A stretch of 64,000 nucleotides of DNA from Ricordea florida. Lineage: Eukaryota; Cnidaria; Anthozoa; Corallimorpharia; Ricordeidae. The stretch lies in NCBI GenBank assembly GCA_949710005.1, contig OX453275.1:29198718-29262717 (forward strand), given 5' to 3'. A program made the translations under genes and the position numbers. The notes beneath the pieces were generated by a model. It was not told the origin of the DNA, did no database searches, and worked only from the letters and a program-made list of their open reading frames with translations. Shown here piece after piece: positions 1-12,187 of this stretch (the first letter of the stretch is position 1; the number at the start of each line of letters is the position of its first letter).

Positions 1-170
1 CCTAGAGGAACAATATGTTTTATATAATTCACAACACCATACAAATGTACATGGACAAACTAATACACGCAACTTAAAATTATCCAAATTTGATGAGAAG
101 TGGTTTCATTAAAAAAAATTAATTATCTATTACTAATAAATAATGGATTATCGAAAGTTATGGTCATTAC

Positions 171-1866
171 CAGCTGGCTTTAGCGCTTTTCTGTTTCGAG
201 GGGTGGCTGGAGGGGAAGTAGCATTTCCCCCCTTGCTTTCTACTTTTGCCACTGGAGAACCAGGAGGAGAAGAAAGTGAAGCACTTCCATCCCCATTTGA
301 GACCGCAGGTGTGCCAGGCCAGGGAGGTGTAGACACTCTGTCATTTATCCAAGTATCCCCCCTGTTGTTTGGCCTAGCTTCTGGTGTCACTGGGGGGGAC
401 TGTGATGTAGTGCCTTGGCTTAAAGGCTGACGGCCCCTTGATGTACTTGGTCTGTCCTCAGTTTGACCTAAGCCTACAAGAATTTTATTTGATTTTAAAT
501 CTTTCCACACAACACTGTATGGTCTAATTTTGTGGTTTTTCAGTGTCTTTGACCTATAGAGGTGTACAAACGTGCATGAAATGTGTCAAAATTGCTTTTC
601 AATAGCAAACCTTGAGTAATTGCATCAGGTGAACTTGCTTTTCTGGCCAATGATGACTTCTTTGGTTTTGACTTTGAAGCGAAATCTTCCTCGTCATCAG
701 ACAAGCCCAGCCCAGCCAGAGGATCATCTTCATCAAACTCTGCAAACACAGCAGAATCAACCATGAGTACAAAGAAAAAATATCATGGTAACAAAAATGC
801 ACAAAACCTATACACAAATCAAACCATCTGACCAAAATTAGACATTCTTACTGGCACTTCAATTGTATCTTGTAAACTTGTGGATGATACAAGTAGAAGT
901 GTCTCTTTACCTCCAAAATCAAACTTCTTCCGTGGTTTTGTAGATTGGCCGGCCTTAACCAATTCAGTACTCTCCTTTTTGGGATTATCCATCCTTGAGG
1001 ATTCACCTGAAAATAAGTATAAGAATATTTAACAATAAAAAAATAACAGCAAGATTAATTCAGCACAACTGCATGATATACTGTAGCTATAGGAACAAAC
1101 TGAACTTGCCATAAAACTGTCCACACTATTATAAACGACTATCATCACAAGTGTAAAGCCAACCAAAAAATAGGGACTGGGTACGCTTTATCAAGACCAC
1201 CAGTCTACAACAACCTGTGCTAGTGACTTTGGCTACAAAAGATCAAAGTGCTTGTTTGATAGCCTAATCATGATGCACATACAATTGCAAAAGGGTCAAG
1301 TAGTGTCAACAAGTTGTTTTCCTTGATTTACAAGAAGTACAATAGTAACCTATTCAACCGTACTTAAGTTATGGTCTTGCTGTTTGGGGTCAAGCATGCA
1401 AGACCTATCTCACTAAAATCTTACTATTACTGAAGAAAGCACTTTGTTTGCTGTACTTTGCAGGCAGTTATGACTATGCAATTCCTTATTTCTAGATGCC
1501 AGAGTGCTAACAATACATTTTCTTTATTACGAGTCTGTACCATCTCTCATGCATGATGTTAACAATAAAAACACACCAGCGAATATTTTAAATTTATTTC
1601 AGAAAGTGTCTTGTATCCACTCATATAACACAAGATCATCTACTGCAGAATGTTTTATGTCAAAAGTTCTCGATTAGAAATACAAAAAACTGTTACCATA
1701 TAACACCAACGTTATAACACCATATAACATTATTTATACTACTACATAAGAAATTTCTGTTATTTGATTGGCTAAGAGCAGTGGTATTTCTGCTTAATTT
1801 GAAATACCTACATGTGAAAATTACAAACCTTTTGCCAGTAGTAGTATAAACAAATAATTGCATGAT

Positions 1867-1898
<32 letters not shown>

Positions 1899-4800
1899 AG
1901 ATATTTCAAAACTGTCTCAAATTTCACTCGCCTAACGGCTCTTGAAATTACGTACAACAATTTTGAAATATCTCTCGTGGTATTTATACCAAATATCACT
2001 ACAAACCATGCTATTACCTATACTAATAGAACTGACTAAGAATATATTCAAAAAAGTTGTTCTCAAACTGCTTTTTAACATTCTATCAAAGGAAGATGAC
2101 TATATTCAAATCTCCAGTATTATCAAAAATATAGGTGAATGCTAATTTCTCTTACTATCATGATTCTCACTATTCCAAATCTCAGCCAATATAAGTTGTG
2201 TTTTGGCTCTGTTAGTTTATTTTAGTAATTAGTTAACAAATATGATCAATGTACTTAGCTTTTCATGTCAAATTTACCAACCCTTATTGCCCCATTGCGA
2301 TTAGCTCTTTGGCTATTTGCAAGGCAAATTAATGATTGCATTAATTAATTATCAATAAAGTGTGTGTGTGTCTGTATACCCTACAGGACAAAACCAAGCA
2401 ACTTTGTCAAAACATTACCTAAAAATTATTTGTTTTCTCTGAAACTACCTTGGACATACATCCTAATAAAAAATTAATGATATACCAAAATTAATTTTAC
2501 CAAACATTTATCCCTTGAACAGCAGTGTGGTGGTACAGTAATTGTGGAGCAGCACAAGAAAATGAAAAAAAAAACTTTGTTTTTGCTTCCTCCAGGTAGC
2601 TTTTTCTTTGTTTTACTCTGTCACTTTTTTTACTGATAACTTAAGTGTCTGAAGTTTGTCACACTGCAAAAGCAGAATGAATGCACGTAAAAAAGAGCCA
2701 AAAGGAATTTGGTGTCATTATTGTTGGTGTAGTATTCAAGTAAGTTAAGTTACCCTTTGACAATGCTGATGACACTGAATCTGCTTTGGCTGCAGTGGGT
2801 TCAGGGGAGGTACTGCTCTTTCTTGTTACTTGTTTCTTGGTTGAGTCTTGTGTTTGTGGTGCTGACTTGCTAACTGGTGTGGAAGGTTTGCTGGCGGTAT
2901 TCTTTCCTAATGATCCTCCAAATAAATTTGATTCTAAATCATCTAAACCCTGTTAGAAAAAGATATTAGGTATACTTGTGGTGCGTAATTTACTGTACAT
3001 GTACATGTACATTCAAAATTTAAACATGACCCCAAACCAACACCACAAGGACTTTTCAAACAATCTCTTAAACACACGTTTACGTCAGTTCAGCAACTGA
3101 TAAACAAAACAAAACATGTAATTAATCAAAATAACAAAAATTAATAAGTGACACAAACTAATAAAAAGACAGTTAATAACATACACATGTAATGCTTAAT
3201 CACAATATTGCACTTACAGCCAGGCTATCAGCCATCTTCTTGGCATCAGCTTCAGAGAAGGACTGTTAATAAAATAAAAAAAAATTAATACTTGTATCAC
3301 CATTATTATCCAGCCATTATTCTAACAAGTATTCATAATAAATGACTTTGTGTTAACAACATTTGGATTTGGCCTCCATGGGTTTTAACCAAAAATTGGT
3401 TTAATAGGATATTAGAAACATACATGTAAACCTACATGTACCATGTTGTTAATGCAGGCCTTCTGACAGGGTGCGGGAAAAAAAAAAGAAAATTGTGCGG
3501 GTTTTGGGAGGCAAATTGTGCGGTAAAAAACGGTGATTGTGCGGGAATTGTGCGGGATTGCGCAATCGTGTAAACAAACAAATATTCGATCACCGGGCCC
3601 AAAAAAAGCCGACATGGAGGAATTTCTGGATAAATGAAAAGTGCAACAACTCCCCTCTTAGTTTGGCAATTAAACATAAACCAAATTTCTATTTTGCTAC
3701 AACTTTGGCCAAAGTTTCTATCAACAAAATCATGTTGCGTGACACGATCGATTAAGTTTATTCAAAACCGTAATTCCCGGGCGTAATTCCGCTTCGAAAT
3801 AAAATGTTTTCGACCAGAACAAGTTACTTTATGAAAAATCTTTGATGTGTAGAGCGAATATTATTTCGTGAAGGTTTAAAACTCTTCACGCTTGAAATTG
3901 CTGCAAGATTAGACTGAGACTAGTGCCCAGGCCGGCACGGAGCTATGAAGAGCTGCCTTGTTGTTTTTATATCCGCTCGAACTGTTCAATCGCGGAAAGC
4001 GGCGGATTTCTCGATTGTTTTGCCAGGTAAATAGCCTAAATATAGCCTAAAAAGTTTCTTTAAACCTTGGCAATCGATGGGAATATTGATTTAATTAGAT
4101 TTTCAACCAAATATTTCCATATTGTGCGGGATTTCGCCGATTTTCAGAAATTGTGCGGGATTGTGCGGCTTTGATCGAATTGTGCGGTCCCGCACCCGCG
4201 CACCCTGTCAGAAGGCCTGTTAATGCCTGAAACTTTGGATTTACACCAAGTTAAACAGATGCAATGTACTACATATTGCTATGTTATTCTAGTTTTCCAA
4301 TTTCTATAAGATGACCTACATGTATACATTATCAGGGAAACAAAGTGCATAACCTAATGCTGATAGTCTTAAAACAACTACATAATAAAAGGTAGTGAAG
4401 AACAGGGCTTACTTCGTCGTCCTCATCATCATCAAAACCTTCTTCAGCCATCTGAGCCAGGCTGCTATAGAAATCTTCATCTGTAGAGCTAAAATAGGAA
4501 CACTGATTTTTATACTTAATAATAGGAGAGTTTGCTATTTAACAACCACACATACTGCAGCACCTCAATTGCAAATATAATATACTTCATTTATATTGTA
4601 CATATTCTATATAAATGATCATATGCGCATTACAATCAGTCCAATAGACCATGACACCGGGAACACACCCTACTCTTTTCGAACAGTGCCATGGGTTCTT
4701 TTACGTCCCACATTACAGATAGAGTTGTGAGACGGGGCCTACGGTTTATCGTCGTTATCCGAGAAGACTAGACAGTTTAACCATTTGCAGATGTCATTAC

Positions 4801-7645
4801 AAAGCCAGCACCTTCTACTCAATTATTTTAAGACCATGAGTGTTGGTCCGGCCGGGGATTTGAACCCGTGACCTCCCGCATGCTAGTCCAGTGCTCTACC
4901 AACTGAGCTAACTGGTTGAAGAAGATGCACAAAACTATAGCAACGTGCAAAACGACTTAAGACACCACACCTTTTGGGGCGGTGTCAGTAATTTACATAT
5001 AATAGTAAATCAGAAATTTAAGTTCTCCTGTGTTACCAAATTGTTACCAGAGCCAAACCATGCTGAAAACTTAAAACATACAACATTGACAGAGGAAGAG
5101 GAAGGGAGGAGCTGGAAAATCACCAAGGCTTTGTGTGGGTGGTGATTTAAGGAAGGAATGGGTGCTTTTTACTCCTAGTGTCTCAACAATTTTGGACATA
5201 GTTATGCAGTAGTATTACAGGGGTAATAAAATTGCTCTTGGGGAACATTCATTGATGCAACATAAATGAGAAAGAGAAACTGGACAAGGCAATAAGTGGG
5301 GACCAACACACATACTATCATGAATTGTGCAATGTGATTGGTTAACATATTTACTGTCTATTCTGCGATAGATATTGAGTAGCAAAAACTCCCATGCTTG
5401 GAAGTAGCCTTTGTAATTTAATAATAAAAAAATCAGTAATGTTAGTATATGTAAAATAGACAGTAATTTGAAGGGTAATTTCTTGAGAAAAAGTGCACAA
5501 ATTTATACATATAGATAACAGTTATATGGCTTTCTACTATAAGAATTAGACTAATTGGTATTGTTTCTCCAACTTGTAGTCTACTTCTTAATTATAAAAC
5601 TCACCCAGATGTTAATGAGCCTGGTTTAGTATTCTTGCCTGAAGTCTAAGATTAAAAAATGAAATCAAAATAATTCAAACAATAATCCATGGTATAAAGG
5701 ACGCTAAACACATACAACTTTCAGTTTCTGACAGAGCATAATACTGTGAACCTCGCAGGCATTTTCTTTCATGTTGATAAAATAAACTTATGACTAAAAT
5801 TACATGTCCTGTGAACTGCTATGGTGATTTTAGTAATAAAGAATTAAAAGTTATAAACTTTTGCTGTAAAACAGTTTTGTATTACACTTATTAAATTATT
5901 AAATTTTTGATGGCAGTAAAGAAATACCTCTTGCGAACTGGGAAAAACGAGATTAGTAAGATAATTTATCTGATGGATATTCCTTCCGAGACTCTGTTTT
6001 ATATCAGGCCATACTAGAGAATATGGCCTGAAAAACTGACCAATTACAGTATGCAATTTTACTGATTGGAAGATATACCGTATTTACTCGTGTATAAGTC
6101 GACCTGTGATGACCAAAAAATCATCCCAAAAAATCGCCCTCGACTTATACACGAGTCATACACAAAGACCTGACCAAGCATTCCAAGAAATTAGCATAAT
6201 AATTGCCAGAAGTCCGTTACGAAAACCGAGTTTACAAAACCAGTTCTAATTGTGCTCGAGTTTTGTCAGTTTTCGGCACATTTTTCGTCAACAAAAAAGT
6301 GTGAAATTCTAAATGTTAAGTCGTTTAAACGTAGACCTACTGGAGATGATTTCTATTGCGTCTTTTGATCTGTAGAGCAGACATTTTTCTTAAAGCTTTG
6401 CTGGTGTTTACGGTGCTGAACTTGCGTTTTCATCGTACGATTACAGTAGCTTAGTGACCTGGCAAATGCTGGTACACCGCCATATTAAGATGGCGGTGTT
6501 TTCATCAAGTGATCCTTCGAAGCTCTTCGGCATTCCACTGGTCTTCTAAATCTCCTTTCAAACTCAACATTCAGATAAAGGCTAGTTAAATGCAATGCGA
6601 TTTACAGGTACTTCCAATATTGTAAAAGAATTCTCTAGAAAATCGAAGTGCTCGAGTGTGCTTAAATCGTGATGATATAAACAGTCCTAATAAACTTCAA
6701 AGCACATGATTATACTTCGCTCTGCCTTTTTTAAGTTACCGTATTTTCAGTATATTCTTAGGAAGAAAAGATCAAATTTCTTGGGAAATTTCTAGTGGAC
6801 TGAATTTCACTACTTTAACTCTGGGGGGTCGACTTATACACGAGTTCGACTTATACACGAGTAAATACGGTAATTATTACAGTTATTGTATTAAACAAAT
6901 ACTACAATAATATTAATAATAAATGAATTGTTTTAATTTATACAATGTTACAGGGTATTCCATCCTAATGCATGGTTCAGTTTTCCCTGTTACCATTACC
7001 CCCCCCCCCCCCTCACCCCTGGTAATCCCCAGGACAAATCCAGCCTTTCAGGCCTGGGACTGGGGAATTGTCTAAGGTAGGTCTGTCTTGGGGTTAGACA
7101 GGTCGGGCAAATAGAAAATAATCTCTCTAAGTTGAATAATGACTCCTCAAAAACAAGTTCTTTGTTTCAAGTTTTCCAGGCAATATTTCATAATATTAAA
7201 GGTTATTGAAAAAACATTATGTGATTGTTGTTCCAGGGGTGGGAAATTGCCCCTTTTGGCTTGCTCAGGGGTGGGGAACGGACTGCCAAAAAAAAATAAT
7301 TGCAAATCCCCAGAGGTATGCCTGGGGAGGGATGGTAACTGGGAATATTGAACCAACATGATGTATGATGATGTAATGAATTTATGAAGCACACTTTTTA
7401 ATATGAATATGTTCAGAGGCGCTTTACACTTCTATCGGGTGAGATCGGATGTCACCATAATGAACAGCATACTATTCACTGTAAATTGCTTGTGAAACAT
7501 ACTGCCTTTGTGGATGGTCTTTGCTGTTGGTTCTTTCCTTTAACTTGTGGCTGGGAACCCACTCCAAAGATGTCATCTAGGAATTTGACGTAAAAATGAT
7601 ATGATTTAAACAAAAACAGCAAATGCACGCACGCTTATTTATTAC

Positions 7646-7676
<31 letters not shown>

Positions 7677-7758
7677 AGATACCCAGTGTCACTAAGCAAT
7701 TGTTCGGCAATATTATCAGTGACCAATGCGATCATTTGTTCACCCTGTTTAAATATCG

Positions 7759-7796
<38 letters not shown>

Positions 7797-8661
7797 ACAA
7801 TTTGCCACTTCTCAAAAAATACTGCTCTGTCAGAAAGACTTCAACTGATGTTTGGTGATAGGTATTATTTTATTGGAGAACTTGATCTGAAAAACACATG
7901 AAGATATCCACGTACGTTTTAAAGCAAAAGAAGGCTCAAACCTGCAACATTGATTTTATCCTCAATCAGTGTTTGACCTGACACAATAAAGATTCGTCTT
8001 ACAACCAAACAAAATTGACAATACGAGCTTCGCGATCTTGGTTTGCTTATTTTAAGCAAATGCAATTTAGCCTAAAAACGAGTACTTTCATCAATAATTA
8101 TTATAACTTACAGAAACATATTTACCATCTCCTCCTCCGCCGAGGACAGAGTCCAGGTCCTTATCTAATGCTGCTCGACTGGAGGCTAAAAGTAAAATGA
8201 TGGGACAGGATTTTCAAAATACTCGGTGTCCGGCAGTCTGATTTTCTTAGCTTTCAGATTAGATTTTTAGATTATGCCAATTAGGTTAAGGATTAGGGCT
8301 AGGAGACAAGGAATATGGATGTTTATATTAGGTAATCACCGATTAAAATCATAGCACGAGAAAATTTCGACTGCCGGACACCGAGTATTTTGAAAATTCT
8401 GTCCGGCTGCAGGACATATAGACACAGCGTAATTTATATAAAGCACCACAGCATTTTATATATACAGTCATAATAAGCTTTCCACCTAGTGGAAATGGCA
8501 TGTTAGGACGTAGAAAGAGGAAGGAAATGTTACGTTAAGGTACTGCAAATATTCATAATAGTTAAGGTTCTTTGCAAATAGTTTGTAAATAATTACAGTA
8601 CCGTACCAGCCCGTCCACTGGTTGACCTCCGAGAGGAAGATGCTGGAAATGTGTTCCCTGC
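171..8661 (-). CDS. FBF1: Fas-binding factor 1 (FBF1/albatross), N-terminal exons; continues beyond the left edge
   Basis: Ten exons join in frame on the minus strand: 8607-8661, 8126-8185, 7503-7576, 5605-5645, 4413-4488, 3218-3262, 2754-2949, 911-1006, 611-739, 171-473, each with AG/GT borders and matching phases. The product is acidic and low in complexity. It contains a DDIFGVG block, DEDFYSSLAQMAEEGFDDDE, then SFSEADAKKMADSLAGLDDL and EFDEDDPLAGLGLSDDEED. These match in order the conserved N-terminal blocks of vertebrate FBF1 (SEADP...LDGMDADILG and EDPLRGLLSYDE), recalled from memory. FBF1 is known as a distal-appendage (transition fibre) protein of centrioles, required for ciliogenesis and keratin/junction organisation; its coiled-coil C-terminus would lie left of this window. 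The exon at 8607 starts in phase 0 with no ATG, so at least one 5' exon is missing; an ATGGCG on the minus strand near 8818 is a candidate but I could not splice it. The gene shares its 5' intergenic region with RNASEH2C. Confidence 0.85.
3456..4218. mobile_element. Non-autonomous hAT-type DNA transposon (MITE) in an FBF1 intron
   Basis: The 763-bp insert starts AGGCCTTCTGACAGGGTGCG and ends with its inverted complement, and is flanked on both sides by the 8-bp direct repeat GTTAATGC (3448-3455 and 4219-4226). An 8-bp target duplication is the hAT signature. Both ends carry several copies of a subterminal ATTGTGCGG motif in opposite orientation, typical of hAT transposase-binding arrays. There is no transposase frame. 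It sits between FBF1 exons 3218-3262 and 4413-4488. Confidence 0.85.
4644..4920 (-). mobile_element. tRNA-derived SINE, family 1, copy 1
   Basis: Read on the minus strand it opens with a tRNA-like head: box A TTAGCTCAGTTGGTAGAGC and box B GGTTCAAATCC. The acceptor stem is unpaired and the anticodon region degenerate. A body follows containing TGGGACGTAAAAGAACCC-like sequence and ending in CCCGGTGTCATGGTCT. The same head-plus-body is found at 61117-61413 in the opposite orientation, which proves a dispersed repeat, not a tRNA gene. Confidence 0.85.
6077..6872. mobile_element. MITE with 27-bp terminal inverted repeats (ACCGTATTTACTCGTGTATA...)
   Basis: The left end and the inverted right end share ACCGTATTTACTCGTGTATA followed by AGTCGA. 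The motif CGACTTATACACGAG occurs as an additional inverted copy inside each end. Flanks suggest a short TA-containing target duplication, but this is not decisive. No coding capacity. It lies in an FBF1 intron. Confidence 0.7.
6975..7347. mobile_element. Possible MITE with degenerate GTTACCAT(N)CCCCCC termini
   Basis: The left end reads CCCTGTTACCATTACC followed by a 13-C run; the right end, inverted, reads TCCCAGTTACCATCCCTCCC. The termini are similar but imperfect, and the interior repeats 'CCCCAG/CTGGGG' motifs. No target duplication is recognised. Confidence 0.35.
7636..7796. repeat. Two (ATT)n microsatellite blocks
   Basis: ATT/TTA trinucleotide runs at about 7636-7676 and 7758-7796, separated by about 80 bp of unique DNA, in an FBF1 intron just 5' (on the minus strand) of exon 7503-7576. 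Confidence 0.9.
8203..8405. mobile_element. MITE, about 200 bp, with ~36-bp inverted ends
   Basis: The left end GGACAGGATTTTCAAAATAC continues CTCGGTGTCCGGCAGTC. The right end is its inverted complement with one change. The interior has no coding frame. It starts 18 bp upstream (minus-strand sense) of FBF1 exon 8126-8185, so it abuts that splice acceptor. Confidence 0.75.
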
Positions 8662-8976
8662 CTGCAAGTAAAGAGTGAAGACGTTGACATAATATTCTCA
8701 GCAAAAAACACTTTCAAAAAATGGGAGCCATTTGATTTTCATACTTTTTTCATCCCATCAGAACGACACGTACAAATTAATTTTAAACTTGACGCCACAA
8801 AACGGAAAATCCGCCATATTGAAACCGTCACTGTAAACAGACGCATACGCTTTCATTCTACACCGCTGACAACTGGTGTTTACTCCGACTAGAATTTTTC
8901 CGCGCCTTGAAGTTTGCACGGCCTGGTGGAAGGTAGCAAAAAGTTTGAACTGTTTAGGCTTTGGTTTGGTTTTAAC
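8662..8976. promoter_or_regulatory. Short divergent intergenic region between FBF1 and RNASEH2C, probable bidirectional promoter
   Basis: The first recognised FBF1 exon (minus) and the RNASEH2C start codon (plus) are about 315 bp apart, and the missing FBF1 first exon must fall within or close to this gap. No TATA box stands out. A shared, housekeeping-type bidirectional promoter is inferred from geometry only. Confidence 0.5.
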
Positions 8977-11900
8977 ATGGCATCTGGTAACGTCGTCGTT
9001 TCCCAGAGTTCTATTTCAAACTGTCCCGAGTCAAACAGGATTCATCTTATGGCATGTGAGATCAGTCATGACGGCAATGCTCCTGTCATGGGCTACTTTG
9101 ACTCAACGATACGAAAAGAAGGAACTGGTACAACACTGGAAAACGGTGCAAAAAGTAAGAACGGCACAGTATCACATGACTTTGACTCTCTAACATTCTG
9201 AGCCTCAAGAATTTGATCGAAACACAGTAAACCAAATTGCAGCCACATTTGCGTGGAAGGGTGAAGGGGTGGCTGGTGGGGCTGGGTGGCCCTAAGGGGT
9301 ATTGATGGTCCAGATTGGGGGAAGAGGACATCAAAAAGGGGGTATTTAAGAATCACAAGAAAATGGGTAAATCAAACGAGTTGATTAAGTAAGTTATACC
9401 ACCGTAAGGTAAAAAGGAGGTGCTGACGTTTCGAGCGTTAGCCCTTCGTCGGAGCGAATGACGAAGGGCTAACGCTCGAAACGTCAGCACCTCCTTTTTA
9501 CCTTACGGTGGTATAACTTACTTAATCAACTCGTTTGATTTACCCATTTTCTTGTGTTTCAACTTCCCACCGACGCAGCACCAGTTTCTTTAGAAACTAT
9601 CCCCACAATACTTATTTAAGAATCACCTTGTTTACCCTGGGATAGAACAAAAGTTTTGGAATCAATGCTTTATATGCCCAGGTGTTTTGGAGTACCCCGC
9701 TCCCCACAGGCAGTCATTATGCAAAGTATCAATAATTATTGTCTAAGAAGAAGAAGAGAGAAGAAGACCTTTATTTTGACATGATAATGATTAAAGCTAA
9801 CAAGCTTGTGGGGTCATGAATACAAGAAAACAAATGGAGGGGGGAGGTGTGTGTTTTGATTTAAGTCTCAAATAGGGTGTTAATAGTCACAGAGCATATT
9901 ACATAGCATATTCTGAGCAAGGGTTTTGGGAACATTGCTTAGACCCTCATGTTTTTAAAGCACCCCTTCCCCCACGAGCAAGGGTCTCTTTTTCTCTATA
10001 AAAGTCAAACTTTTAGATTCAAGTTCTTCCATTTTCAGCCATGTTCTATGATGAATTATACCCTAAAAACAGAACAACTTTGTTGACAGGCTTAGGATGA
10101 GCTCCATAAGCTTCTTATAATATATATTTTTATATTCATAAGCTTCTATCTGGTGACAAGGTTTACTAAGATCTATAGTTTCTCAAGCAATTACACACTA
10201 TTCACTTTCCCTTTTTCCTAATTTGCATGCCAAAATTGCTATCATCAGTCACCATTAATTCCTTTGGCATTAATAATAGCTTTTCATTTATCCGATTCAC
10301 TAGTGTCCATTGACGAGTTGTTATGGCTCTGTTGTATGTTAAAATGAATTTCAGGTCAATGCGGTTTCAAACTAGTTTGAATTGTTTTTTCCTTTGTGTT
10401 AGATTATTGGAGGATTATGGAAAATAATCTGAAATGAAGGAAATAACAAATCAACCTAGTTTGGAACCATTTTGACCTGAAATTCATTGTAACTTACAAC
10501 AGCTCCACCAATAACATACATGTAATTAATAATTTCCTATTGTGGGGGTAGTTTTTAAAGAAACTGGTGCTGCCTGGGGAATTGAAACACAAGAAATTGG
10601 GATAATCAAACAAGTTGATGAAGTTATTTATACCACTGTAAGGTATCACCCCATTTTACCCTACAGTGGTATAAATTACTTTATCAACTTTTCTGATTAC
10701 CCCTATTTCTTGTGTAGTAATTTTTTATATAAACTACACACATATCACATTCCTAACAATTGCTCTGATGAAGGAGTGATGCTGATTATGTCTGCATCCC
10801 ATTAAATCCTAATGTGATAGAACTTACTTTATCAACTTGTTTCACAAGGAAGAAAGTGTGTGTGCAATAAAATACTGTGCATAGGTGAATTGTGCTCATG
10901 TACCAGCCCATTTAAGGTTATTGAACAGTTCGTTAATTTCTCAGTGTATCATATTTTCTTTCAATTGTGCTTCTGTGCTCTGTTTCTGCTCCCTATAGTC
11001 CTCAGTGCTTCCTTTAGAGGGCGTGAATTGAATGGCTCAATTGTGAAGCTCCCAGCAGGATATAAAGGCTATGTTGTGAATGAGAACAAGAAACCTCTGA
11101 CTGATGAAGAGGTATGGGTAGTCAATCGGTACTTTGTTAGTAATCATTTACAAAGATAACAATTAATTGAAATCATAATTATGGTACATGTATTTTTTCC
11201 TAGTGCCAACGGTTGCACCAGACAATGCGGAGATAACTGGTTTATATTGTTTCACTGGAAAGGTTATCACTATCAGATTTAACTTTAAAGCATTTTTGCA
11301 CTGGTTAGTTGATTGGCTACAAGGGCAGGCAATATGAACTGGAATTGTACTCTCTTGTGTTCTCACAAGAAAAATTCCCATTTAAATACTGGCTTTGCCT
11401 TTTATAAATGTTTGTCTGATTCTTTTTCTTGCCAGTTTGCAACCAGGTTCTTTGTTGTCCTCCTCAATAAGAGAATGTAAAGAAGACACATTTTCATTGC
11501 TAGGTTAAAGCTTTCCATTACTTATTGAATTCTTCTTGAATACAGATTGCAAACTGTTAAAAGTATAACAATATTTGTAATTTTGTGTACTGTACGGTTG
11601 TACATTTGACATCACATGCACAAAGTCTGTCAAATCTGAACCACAAAATTTGAGGTAACGTGTCACCAGCCATAATGACTGTTTTGCATTCAGCCTTTCA
11701 AGCAGTAATAGCCAAACATGTTTGCTTTGTATTGCTGTTTTTAGGAGCATGTTATAAGAGCTTCACACAAATTCTCTCAGTTTATGTACTGGAACCTGGA
11801 AACACCACCATCAAGCAATGATGCTGTTATCAAAGCTATGCAATGGATAAATATAGCTTCAGCAGTGAGTAGATTAAATAATCATATGAGATATTTAACT

Positions 11901-12187
11901 TAACATTTAATGGATCTCGACGCATGCCATTACTTGCTTTAGATGGAGCTTTTTATTAAACTAAAACCTAGGTTTGTTGGGGCACTTCATTGGACATAAA
12001 TAGATAAGTGTTAAAGGTTTTGGCCTTACTTAATTGATACATGTATTACATTTTGTCATAACTATCCCAAAACAATTGTCCATAGATGGTGTTTCTCTTT
12101 ATGATACAACATTTTTTTGCTCTCTTTCTACAGCTTCACAGCAGTGATACTGACAACCAGTATGCTACACCAGAGAACATCAGATGA
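8977..12187 (+). CDS. RNASEH2C: Ribonuclease H2 subunit C, complete gene
   Basis: Four exons splice cleanly: 8977-9154, 10999-11111, 11745-11864, 12134-12187 (stop TGA), giving a 154-residue protein; the human protein is 164. Exon 1 encodes IHLMACEISHDGNAPVMGYF, matching the human LHLLPCEV..DGPAPVGRFF block. Exon 2 encodes SFRGRELNG...GYKGYVV, matching the conserved SFRGR...GLVGYV strand pair. Exon 3 encodes the FSQFMYWNLETPPSSNDA block, matching FSRFTLWGLETIPGPDA. RNASEH2C is a non-catalytic subunit of the RNase H2 heterotrimer, which removes ribonucleotides from nuclear DNA and degrades RNA:DNA hybrids. The ATG is the first in frame, directly after the divergent promoter. Intron 1 (1.8 kb) contains two palindromic repeats. 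The conserved blocks leave little doubt about identity. Confidence 0.93.
9361..9550. repeat. Near-perfect palindrome, family A copy 1, in RNASEH2C intron 1
   Basis: Two arms of about 88 bp starting GGGTAAATCAAACGAGTTGA are inverted complements around a short spacer at 9450. The centre of each arm carries the block GACGAAGGGCTAACGCTCGAAACGTC. A shared tail (GTTTCAACTTCCCACCGACG...CTTTAGAAACTATCCCC, to about 9606) follows. The same arms and tail occur at 51490-51730, so this is a dispersed element. Confidence 0.9.
10586..10850. repeat. Diverged family A palindrome in RNASEH2C intron 1
   Basis: Arms at 10586-10716 (ACACAAGAAATTGGGATAAT ... inverted complement) share the TTATACCACTGTAAGG core of family A but lack the central block. 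A degenerate version of that block, CTGATGAAGGAGTGATGC, lies outside the arms at 10768. Confidence 0.65.

Noticed and set aside
143-430. Plus-strand 95-codon ORF at the left end
   Set aside because: Antisense to FBF1 exon 171-473, which has matching splice phases.
4845-4920. tRNA gene on the minus strand
   Set aside because: The acceptor arms do not pair, the anticodon arm is degenerate, and the sequence continues into a body shared with 61117-61413; it is a SINE head.
7623-7901. Protein with poly-Ile/poly-Tyr runs
   Set aside because: Translation of (ATT)n microsatellites.
9421-9494. Functional hammerhead ribozyme in the 9.4-kb palindrome
   Set aside because: Both arms have a core substitution (CTG to CCG or ATG) and no stem I partner, so I list it only as a degenerate block.
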